A DNA stretch of 12,004 nt from Candidatus Colicola coprequi (GTDB lineage: Bacteria; Bacteroidota; Bacteroidia; Bacteroidales; Paludibacteraceae). The stretch spans positions 1 through 12,004 of the forward strand of contig JAGHSR010000131.1 of the NCBI GenBank assembly GCA_018065765.1, written 5' to 3'. The notes beneath the pieces were generated by a model that did no database searches, was not told where the DNA came from, and was given only the letters and a program-made list of their open reading frames with translations. The translations under genes and the position numbers were made by a program. Every line of letters starts with the position of its first letter. Positions within the stretch are counted from its first letter, which is position 1. Of this stretch, positions 1-5,778 are shown in pieces.

Positions 1-117
1 TGGGGGTTTGGTCCTACATACAGTGTGTATAAAGTATGTGTGAAATTTTCATCCATATGAACTATATGGTGTCCTACCATACGAGAATATCGTTATACTC
101 CTATAATAAGGCTCAAG
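1..117 (+). other. possible disrupted upstream part of hsdS TRD1
   Basis: Reading back from hsdS in the same frame gives plausible continuing protein up to codon 61, then a TGA stop at 58-60; the other two frames are also closed in this stretch. There is no ATG between the stop and the GTG at 118. The stretch contains an inverted repeat, CCATAT (53-58) with ATATGG (64-69), around that stop. It also has a near-direct repeat, GTCCTACATAC (11-21) and GTCCTACCATAC (71-82). What I infer is either a nonsense or frameshift lesion in the first target-recognition domain, or a recombination junction of a variable hsdS. The window edge prevents a decision. Confidence 0.4.
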
Positions 118-1062
118 GTGTTATATCCTATAGACGAGTCTATATTGAATGTGTATTACCTTAAATATGCATTGGAAACTATTGAATTTGGACAACAAAA
201 ATCTTCTGTTCCAAACATCAATGCTAATATGATTAAATCTCTCTCTATTCCCGTCCCGCCGCTGCCGGTGCAAGAAGAGATAGTCCGAATTTTGGATAAT
301 TTTTCTCTGCTTTCAGCAGAGTTGGAAGCAGAGCTGGAAGGTCGAAGAAAGCAATACGATTTCTATCGTACTCTGCTCCTTGACTTCTCTGAAGGCAAGA
401 AGCAGGCGTACGAGGGTCAAAGTGACCCACGAAACCTATTGCTGTCCTTCGATGCTAACGCAGATTCTGGTTCAGTTCAGTGGAAAGCTCTCGGAGACAT
501 AGCAACATTTAAATATGGATATACAGATAAAGCTAAAGACAAAGGTGCAGCAAGATATATTCGCATAACAGATATTGACGAAAATGGTTGCTTACTGCCG
601 AACAATGCGAAGTATATTGATATTACAGAAGATAGCAAGCCCTATTTGCTTAGCTCAGGAGATATTGTTGTTGCAAGAACAGGGGCGACATTTGGTAAAA
701 CTCTTTATTATGGCTTAGATGAACAAGCCATCTATGCCTCATTTCTGATAAAGATAGAACTAAATGATAGCGTTTTGAGTCGTTATTATTGGCATTTTTC
801 CAAATCTAAATACTATTGGGAGCAAGCAAATAAATATGTTTCAAAAGCGGGACAGCAGCAATTTAATTCAAATGCAATATGCAAGATAGAAATTCCCATT
901 CCCTCTCTCGCTGAACAGCAGCGGATTGTGGATATACTTGACCGATTTGATACGCTGACCAACGACCTGAGTCAAGGTCTTCCGGCAGAGATAGAAGCAC
1001 GAAAGAAGCAATACGAGCATTACCGAGATAAGTTACTTACCTTCAAGAGGAAGGGCGAGTAA
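118..1062 (+). CDS. hsdS: type I restriction-modification specificity subunit HsdS, 5' truncated
   Basis: HsdS reads the bipartite DNA target for the HsdM/HsdR complex. What is visible is the end of target-recognition domain 1 (residues about 10-48), central conserved helix 1 (about 48-92, PPLPVQEEIVRILDNF then RRKQYDFYR), target-recognition domain 2 (about 121-258), and conserved helix 2 (about 261-309, PSLAEQQRIVDILDRF then RKKQYEHYRDKLL). Most of domain 1 is missing from this frame: a complete HsdS usually has about 400 residues, and this ORF has 314. The nominal GTG start at 118 has little support, because an in-frame stop at 58-60 closes the frame upstream. The gene is therefore either broken or the product of recombination. 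The two helix regions share the exact direct repeat AAGCAATACGA at 349-359 and 1006-1016, 657 bp apart and in frame. hsdM is expected upstream, outside the window. Confidence 0.85.
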   Translation: MLYPIDESILNVYYLKYALETIEFGQQKSSVPNINANMIKSLSIPVPPLPVQEEIVRILDNFSLLSAELEAELEGRRKQYDFYRTLLLDFSEGKKQAYEGQSDPRNLLLSFDANADSGSVQWKALGDIATFKYGYTDKAKDKGAARYIRITDIDENGCLLPNNAKYIDITEDSKPYLLSSGDIVVARTGATFGKTLYYGLDEQAIYASFLIKIELNDSVLSRYYWHFSKSKYYWEQANKYVSKAGQQQFNSNAICKIEIPIPSLAEQQRIVDILDRFDTLTNDLSQGLPAEIEARKKQYEHYRDKLLTFKRKGE

Positions 1063-1065
1063 ACC

Positions 1066-1170
1066 TCGAGCCTCGAGCAATCGAACAGAATCGAAAAATC
1101 GAAAAATCGAGAAATCGAAAGATCGATAACTCGAGGATTCGAGGATTCGAAATCTCGGAATCTCGAAAAA
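1066..1170 (+). repeat. TCGA octamer array A, between hsdS and the four-helix gene
   Basis: From 1091 the palindrome TCGA recurs every 8 bp without exception at 1091, 1099, 1107, 1115, 1123, 1131, 1139, 1147, 1155 (as TCGG) and 1163, giving ten units. The other four bases of each unit are mostly purines (AAAA, GAAA, AAGA, GGAT and similar). Looser copies at 1066, 1073 and 1081 lead into the array. Bases 1132-1165 could fold, with some G-U pairs, around the centre TTCGAA. The array is followed by an A-rich leader (1167-1209) running to the next start codon. The period is too short and spacers are absent, so this is not CRISPR. Confidence 0.9.
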
Positions 1171-1209
1171 AAAATAAAAAAAAAATAACAACCCTAAAAA
1201 ACAAAACCT

Positions 1210-1974
1210 ATGATTAATATCCATTCCGTTAACGGCTACATGACCTTGAATAGTTGGGTGATGGGGAATATCCTTCATCTGGGGACAGAGGCCTTTTGCA
1301 AGCGGCACCTAACCTATCAAATAGATGCATGCGGTCGTCTGCGCGACCAGATGGAGATGGCTGCCCGCACCGTTCCTGCCAATGTAGCCGAAGGAAGCAG
1401 CCGGCACCAAACGAGCTACGAGACGGAGTTGCGGCTGCTGGATGTGGCTCGTGCTTCGGTGAGCGAACTGGAAGGAGATTACCTAAACTGGTTGCTCAGA
1501 AACGGAACAACGGCTTGGCATATCAACGATGAGCGTTACAAGCATATCCTCGCTATCCAACTGGATAAACCTGATTATGGCCAGGATTTGCTGGCGGATG
1601 TAAGCGAGCATCTTCTGAAGCAATATGGCCATTTTGCCCCCTTCATTGACCGAGATGACAGCCTCGTGGCAGCAAACGTGCTATTGGTGCTCTGCGAACG
1701 AACGAAGCAGTTGATCACGGCACAAATCAACAGGCGACTGGGGGACTTCAAGCAGGAAGGAGGCTTCACGGAGAACATGACGCAAGAGCGGCTCGCTGCT
1801 AAGCGCGAGCAGGCACAGCAGGAGAGTGCGCCTACCTGCCCCATCTGCGGCGGCGAGATGCGCCGACAGATGGCGAAGAAGGGAATCAACTCCGGTCATG
1901 ACTTCTGGGGCTGCATCAACTACCCGCAATGTAAGGGAACGAGACCTATTAACCCCGGAAAGATAACAAGATAA
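1210..1974 (+). CDS. four-helix-bundle suffix protein with C-terminal topoisomerase-type zinc finger
   Basis: Residues about 8-97 match the S23/Avd-like four-helix bundle pattern; the core PANVAEGSSR lies in a helix, followed by a helix with ARASVSELEGDYLNWL. Residues about 150-200 (VLLVLCERTKQLI, then EGGFTENMTQERLAAKR) fit the 'suffix' region found after this bundle in a Bacteroidetes-rich family. The C-terminus has a C4 zinc finger with Cys 210, 213, 235 and 241, of the kind in topoisomerase I tails, suggesting nucleic-acid binding. No catalytic motif or signal peptide is seen. The biochemical role is unknown; known members are linked to 23S rRNA intervening sequences, retroelements and restriction operons. 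ATG 1210 is chosen because it follows an A-rich leader like that of hsdR; M11 and M18 are alternatives. The gene looks more GC-rich than the hsdS recognition domain and is bracketed by arrays A and B. Confidence 0.85.
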   Translation: MINIHSVNGYMTLNSWVMGNILHLGTEAFCKRHLTYQIDACGRLRDQMEMAARTVPANVAEGSSRHQTSYETELRLLDVARASVSELEGDYLNWLLRNGTTAWHINDERYKHILAIQLDKPDYGQDLLADVSEHLLKQYGHFAPFIDRDDSLVAANVLLVLCERTKQLITAQINRRLGDFKQEGGFTENMTQERLAAKREQAQQESAPTCPICGGEMRRQMAKKGINSGHDFWGCINYPQCKGTRPINPGKITR

Positions 1975-1976
1975 TC

Positions 1977-2056
1977 TCGAAAAATCGAAGAATCGAAGAC
2001 TCGAAAAATCGAGCAATCGAAGAATCGAGCAATCGAGAAATCGAAATCTCGAAAAA
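1977..2056 (+). repeat. TCGA octamer array B, between the four-helix gene and hsdR
   Basis: Ten exact TCGA words recur every 8 bp at 1977, 1985, 1993, 2001, 2009, 2017, 2025, 2033, 2041 and 2049. The intervening four bases are almost all purines (AAAA, AGAA, AGAC, GCAA, GAAA). The array begins two bases after the preceding stop codon. It ends like array A (TCGAAATC, then TCGAAAAA, then an A-rich run containing AATAAC), 24 bases before the hsdR start. Confidence 0.95.
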
Positions 2057-2080
2057 AAATAACAAAAACAAAGCCCAAAA

Positions 2081-5000
2081 ATGTCTATCTACAATACCAT
2101 CGCAGAGACGAACGACTACACGATTGTTGCCTCGTACGAGCACTCCATCAAGACGGCTGAGCACTATCAGAGTGAAGCACAATTGGAGGCAGAGCTTATC
2201 CGTATGCTGGGTGAGCAGGGATATGAGTATCTACCTATCCACACGGAGAAAGACCTCATAGAGAACCTTCGTAGGCAGTTGGAACGCCTCAATGACTACC
2301 ATTTCACCGACAAGGAGTGGGAGACCTTCTTCAACGAGTGCATCGCCAACAAGAACGATGGTATAGTAGCCAAGACCGCCAAGATACAAGAGGATTATAT
2401 CCAAGTGCTCCATACCGAAGCAGGCACAAGCAAAAACATCTACCTCATCGATAAAGCCAATATCCACAACAACTACCTGCAGGTAATTAACCAATACGAG
2501 AGTTCGAGTCCTCGAGATTTCGAGGATTCGAAAGAGCGAGAGAGTGAAGAATCGAATCTTCGAGATTGTCGCTATGATGTCACCATCCTCGTGAATGGCT
2601 TGCCCTTGGTGCATATCGAGTTGAAGCGTCGTGGAGTGCAACTGAAAGAGGCCTTTAATCAGATTAAGCGTTATCAACGAGATAGTTTCTGGGCAGGCTG
2701 TGGGCTGTATGAGTATGTGCAGATTTTCGTCATCAGCAACGGAACGAATACCAAATACTACTCGAATACGACCCGTAACAGGCATATCGAGCAGTCGAGA
2801 GGGCGAGGAGGAGAGGACTTGGCATCCCGAGGGCTTGAAGTCTCGAAATCCCGAGGTAAGAAAACCAGCAACTCCTACGAGTTCTGTTCGTTCTGGGCAG
2901 ATGGTAACAACAAACTGATTACCGACCTTATCGACTTCACCAAGACCTTCTTCGCCAAGCACACAATACTGAATATCCTCACAAAGTATTGCGTCTTTAC
3001 CAGCGAACGTGACCTACTCGTCATGCGTCCGTATCAGATAGCTGCTACCGAACGAATCATCCAGAAAATAAATGTAGCCAACAACTACAAACAATACGGC
3101 ACCATTGATGGTGGCGGATATATCTGGCACACCACAGGTTCCGGTAAGACCCTTACCTCGTTCAAGACGGCACAACTGGCATCCAGACTGGACTATATAG
3201 ATAAGGTGCTCTTTGTCGTAGATAGAAAGGATTTGGACTACCAGACGATGAAGGAGTATAACCGATTCGAGGAAGGTGCTGCTGATAGCAACACTTCGAC
3301 AGCGGTACTCCAGCGACAACTGGAAAACAAGGATAAGAAAGGTGCGTATCACGAGTATAAGATTATCATCACTACCATTCAGAAACTCTCTATCTTCGTC
3401 CAGAAGAACAAAGGGCACGAGATATTCGATAAGCAGGTAGTGATTATCTTCGACGAGTGCCATCGCTCTAACTTCGGAGAGATGCACCAAGCCATCACGA
3501 AGAGCTTTAAGAAATATCACCTCTTTGGCTTCACGGGCACTCCTATCTTTGCGGCTAATGCTCAACCGGGGCCCCCGCGAACTGCTAGCGGAGCGATAGT
3601 TCGTGGGGAGAGGAGGAGTAACGAAGCGCTTCAAGTCGCAGGGCGACTTCGGTTAGCGGAGTTTGCGACGACGACCGAACAGGCTTTTGGTGAGAAACTC
3701 CATACCTACACCATCGTCGATGCTATCAATGACCAGAATGTGCTACCGTTCCGTATTGACTATGTGAATACCTTCAAGAAAAAGGATGATGTAGAGGATC
3801 AGCAGATCTCTGCCATCGACCGAGAGAAGGCAATGCAGGCTCCGGAGCGTGTGGAGAGTATCGTGCGTTACATCCTCAAACACTTCAACCAGAAGACTCG
3901 CCGTAGTGATTACTATGACTTCCGTGTCCTCCAAAACATCACCGAGGTATCATCTGCCAAACGAGGTGAGGTGGTTAAGGAAAAGAAGATGGCTCAGAAG
4001 TTGAACGGTTTCAACGCGATGTTTGCCGTTGCTTCCATCCCAATGGCAAAGGCATACTACAACGAGTTCAAGCGTCAGCAGGCAGAACTACCCGAAGCAC
4101 AAAGACTGCGTGTGGCTACGATATTCAGTTATGGTGCTAACGAAGAGGAGATAGAAGGTATCCTTGCCGAGGAGAACTCCGAGAGCACCACAGCCCTCGA
4201 CCAGCAGAGTCGTGATTTCCTCGATGGAGCCATACGCGATTACAACGCCATCTTCAAGACTAACTTCGATACAAGCAACGATAAGTTCGAGAACTACTAC
4301 AAGGACTTGTCTCTCCGAATGAAGAACCGACAGGTAGATTTGCTTATCGTGGTGAATATGTTCCTCACGGGATTCGATGCTACAACGATGAATACCTTGT
4401 TCGTAGATAAGAACCTCCGTCAGCACGGACTTATTCAGGCTTATTCCCGAACCAACCGAATCCTCAATTCGGTCAAGACCTTCGGTAATATCGTCTGCTT
4501 CAGGGATTTACAGAAAGAGACCGATGATGCCATTGCCCTCTTTGGCGATAAGGACGCACAGAGTATTGTGCTCCTTAAGGACTATATGTCTTACTATATG
4601 GGTTATACGGACGAGAAGGGCAAATATCACCCGGGCTATATCGACCTGACCGCCGAGATACTCAATAAGTTCCCCGAGGGAGAACCCATCGTGGGAGAAG
4701 CTGCCGAACGGGAGTTTATCGGTCTGTTTAGCAGTATCCTCCGTATGCGAAATATCCTCGCCACCTTCGACCAGTTTGAGGAGGGGCAGAAGACCTTACC
4801 TCCCCGTCAGTTCCAAGACTACACAAGCATCTACCTCGACCTCAAAGAGAAACATCGTCCGGTCAAGAAGGAAGCGGTGGATATCAACGATGACCTCGTC
4901 TTCGAGACCGAACTGATACGCCAATTGGAGATAAACATCGACTATATCCTGTTACTCGTGAAGAAATACCACGATAGTAACTGTGAAAACAAGGAGATAC

Positions 5001-5368
5001 TCGTGGATATTAGCAAGGCTATCGGAGCCAGTTTGCAACTCCGTAGTAAGAAGGAACTGATTGAGAACTTTATTGCCAGCGTCAATGCTTCTACCGATGT
5101 GGATACCGATTGGCAGACCTTCGTAAAACAGCAGAAGGAAGCCGACCTGAACGAGATTATCGAAACTGAGAATCTCCGTCCGGAGGAGACCCAACGGTTT
5201 GTGGAGAGCAGCTTCCGTGATGGTGAGATTCGTACAACAGGAACGGATATAGATAAGATTCTCCCACCTATGTCCCGTTTTGGTGGCGGTGGCAATAGGC
5301 AGGAGAAAAAGCAGTCCGTCATCCAAAAATTGATGTCCTTCTTCGAACGTTACTTCGGACTGGTATAA
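2081..5368 (+). CDS. hsdR: type I restriction endonuclease subunit HsdR with three in-frame inserts
   Basis: HsdR is the ATP-dependent translocase and nuclease of a type I restriction complex, cutting DNA whose HsdS target is unmethylated. The PD-(D/E)xK nuclease shows D166 and E180-x-K182 (HIELK). The superfamily 2 helicase shows Walker A GSGKT at 353-357, DECH at 458-461, TGTP at 485-488, and motif VI QAYSRTNR at 786-793. All key residues are present and the frame is open, so the protein may be active. At 1095 residues it is longer than the roughly 930-1030 I expect for this family. The excess maps to three segments: residues about 142-163 just before D166, about 236-259 just after the nuclease, and 495-529 just after TGTP. 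The first two are translated TCGA octamer arrays and the third is a palindromic element. ATG 2081 follows an A-rich leader. No terminator hairpin is obvious after the stop. Confidence 0.95.
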   Translation: MSIYNTIAETNDYTIVASYEHSIKTAEHYQSEAQLEAELIRMLGEQGYEYLPIHTEKDLIENLRRQLERLNDYHFTDKEWETFFNECIANKNDGIVAKTAKIQEDYIQVLHTEAGTSKNIYLIDKANIHNNYLQVINQYESSSPRDFEDSKERESEESNLRDCRYDVTILVNGLPLVHIELKRRGVQLKEAFNQIKRYQRDSFWAGCGLYEYVQIFVISNGTNTKYYSNTTRNRHIEQSRGRGGEDLASRGLEVSKSRGKKTSNSYEFCSFWADGNNKLITDLIDFTKTFFAKHTILNILTKYCVFTSERDLLVMRPYQIAATERIIQKINVANNYKQYGTIDGGGYIWHTTGSGKTLTSFKTAQLASRLDYIDKVLFVVDRKDLDYQTMKEYNRFEEGAADSNTSTAVLQRQLENKDKKGAYHEYKIIITTIQKLSIFVQKNKGHEIFDKQVVIIFDECHRSNFGEMHQAITKSFKKYHLFGFTGTPIFAANAQPGPPRTASGAIVRGERRSNEALQVAGRLRLAEFATTTEQAFGEKLHTYTIVDAINDQNVLPFRIDYVNTFKKKDDVEDQQISAIDREKAMQAPERVESIVRYILKHFNQKTRRSDYYDFRVLQNITEVSSAKRGEVVKEKKMAQKLNGFNAMFAVASIPMAKAYYNEFKRQQAELPEAQRLRVATIFSYGANEEEIEGILAEENSESTTALDQQSRDFLDGAIRDYNAIFKTNFDTSNDKFENYYKDLSLRMKNRQVDLLIVVNMFLTGFDATTMNTLFVDKNLRQHGLIQAYSRTNRILNSVKTFGNIVCFRDLQKETDDAIALFGDKDAQSIVLLKDYMSYYMGYTDEKGKYHPGYIDLTAEILNKFPEGEPIVGEAAEREFIGLFSSILRMRNILATFDQFEEGQKTLPPRQFQDYTSIYLDLKEKHRPVKKEAVDINDDLVFETELIRQLEINIDYILLLVKKYHDSNCENKEILVDISKAIGASLQLRSKKELIENFIASVNASTDVDTDWQTFVKQQKEADLNEIIETENLRPEETQRFVESSFRDGEIRTTGTDIDKILPPMSRFGGGGNRQEKKQSVIQKLMSFFERYFGLV
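2503..2567 (+). repeat. translated TCGA octamer array C inside hsdR
   Basis: Eight units at exact 8-bp spacing: TCGA at 2504, 2512, 2520, 2528, 2552 and 2560, with degenerate GCGA at 2536 and GTGA at 2544. Bases 2503-2515 and 2520-2532 form a 13-bp inverted repeat with one G-T mismatch and a 4-base loop. A second small stem, GAAGA (2546-2550) with TCTTC (2557-2561), follows. The array encodes a Ser/Glu/Arg-rich stretch ending about three codons before nuclease residue D166. One unit is not a multiple of three, so gain or loss of a single unit would shift the hsdR frame. Confidence 0.9.
2787..2858 (+). repeat. degenerate translated TCGA octamer array D inside hsdR
   Basis: TCGA-like words continue at 8-bp spacing at 2787 (TCGA), 2795 (TCGA), 2803 (GCGA), 2811 (GAGA), 2819 (TTGG), 2827 (CCGA), 2835 (TTGA), 2843 (TCGA) and 2851 (CCGA). 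The direct repeat ATCCCGAGG occurs at 2824-2832 and 2848-2856, exactly three units (24 bp) apart. The encoded segment is rich in Gly, Arg, Ser and Glu and precedes the conserved SNSYEFCSFWADG region. It appears to be an older, mutated copy of the array type seen in C. Confidence 0.75.
3576..3667 (+). repeat. palindromic in-frame insert in the hsdR helicase domain
   Basis: Imperfect terminal inverted repeats CGCGAACTGC (3576-3585) and GGAGTTTGCG (3658-3667, 8 of 10 complementary) enclose further symmetry. Inside are CGAACT (3578-3583) with AGTTCG (3598-3603), the palindrome GAAGCGCTTC (3623-3632), the perfect stem AAGTCGC (3633-3639) with GCGACTT (3643-3649) around a 3-base loop, and a direct repeat TAGCGGAG (3586-3593 and 3654-3661). 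The 8-bp palindrome GGGGCCCC (3568-3575) abuts the left end. The stretch is translated as residues about 495-529 (rich in Arg, Ala and Gly). It sits between FAANA and TTEQAFGEK, which I recall being separated by only a short linker in related HsdR proteins. Confidence 0.75.
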
Positions 5369-5429
5369 TGCCGAAACATACCCCCCCCTCACCCCATCCA
5401 ATTGATTGCTCGGTAGTCTTGGAAGTAAA
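5369..5429 (+). other. spacer after hsdR with a C8 run
   Basis: This AT- and C-rich spacer contains a run of eight C (5381-5388), followed two bases later by CACCCC. No terminator hairpin with a T-run, gene or promoter is seen here. Confidence 0.5.
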
Positions 5430-5520
5430 GGGAAAGTGAGAGGGAAAGTGAGTGTCAAGTGTCGAGAGAGTGTCGAGAGAGTGTCGAGAAAAAAGGGAGA
5501 GGGAAAGTCGAAAAAAACGA
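5430..5520 (+). repeat. purine-rich 11/12-bp repeat tract (tract E) after hsdR
   Basis: GGGAAAGTGAG occurs at 5430-5440 and 5442-5452. TGTCGAGAGAG then occurs at 5460-5470 and 5471-5481, with a third partial copy from 5482. GGGAGAGGGAAAGTCG follows at 5495-5510, then an A-rich stretch. The core word TCGA and the purine bias resemble arrays A-D, but the spacing between TCGA words is 11 bp rather than 8. The tract ends just before the btuB promoter. Short open frames across it are low-complexity and not considered genes. Confidence 0.8.
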
Positions 5521-5527
5521 AAAAAAA

Positions 5528-5558
5528 TTTGTCAGTTCAAAAAAAAGTAGTACCTTTG
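5528..5558 (+). promoter_or_regulatory. Bacteroidetes-type promoter of the btuB operon
   Basis: The -7 element TACCTTTG (5551-5558) fits the Bacteroidetes consensus TAnnTTTG. A -33-type TTTG lies at 5528-5531, leaving a 19-bp gap. Transcription would start a few bases after 5558, right at the 5' edge of the riboswitch. The same arrangement is found upstream of the second riboswitch. Confidence 0.75.
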
Positions 5559-5561
5559 CAG

Positions 5562-5774
5562 TCGCAAATGGTAAATGGAAGCAGGTGCGATTCCTGCACA
5601 GACCAGCTGCTGTGATTCTCACAACGTGTGTTATATCTTTTTAAGTCACTGACGAAAAGCAACATTTGATGTGCTCGTGTACACAAAAGTCAAGTAGTTG
5701 GGAAGGCTGTAGCACTACGGAGATAAGTCAGAAGACAACCTTTGCACACATGCTTCTCCTCTGGGATTAGGCAG
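5562..5774 (+). promoter_or_regulatory. cobalamin riboswitch 1, controlling btuB
   Basis: The cobalamin-riboswitch core is recognisable: AGGTGCGATTCCTGC followed by ACAGACC and GCTGCTGTGA (B12-box side), GTCACTGA, then GGGAAGGC and AAGTCAGAAGAC near the 3' end. GCAAA (5564-5568) can close the aptamer with TTTGC (5741-5745). A distal motif, CTCCTCTGGGATTAGGCAG (5756-5774), can fold CTCCT against AGG-CAG around the loop CTGGGATT. It ends four bases before the btuB ATG, which suggests control of translation initiation by cobalamin. The loop may kiss an aptamer loop, as known for this class. Confidence 0.9.
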
Positions 5775-5778
5775 AACA

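Noticed and set aside
1132..1180. Rho-independent terminator after hsdS
   Set aside because: The possible hairpin is followed by A, not T, on the + strand, and the operon continues in the same direction.
1210..1974. Diversity-generating retroelement, because the four-helix bundle resembles Avd
   Set aside because: No reverse transcriptase, template repeat or adenine-variable repeat is visible in the window, and the suffix plus zinc-finger architecture differs from Avd.
1091..2056. CRISPR array interpretation of the short-period repeats
   Set aside because: The unit is only 8 bp, with four fixed bases and no unique 25-40-bp spacers; no cas genes are nearby.
1681..2182. Antisense open frames covering the four-helix gene and array B
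   Set aside because: Their sequence across the array is simple Ser/Arg/Phe/Leu repetition caused by the octamers, and they overlap a well-supported gene.
2231..2962. Long antisense open frame opposite hsdR (243 residues)
   Set aside because: It mirrors the hsdR coding strand, has no recognisable domain and no promoter, and is typical of a shadow frame.
5406..5644. Two overlapping 60-70-residue open frames between hsdR and btuB
   Set aside because: They translate the purine-rich repeat tract (Lys/Arg/Glu/Val low complexity) and run into the promoter and riboswitch.
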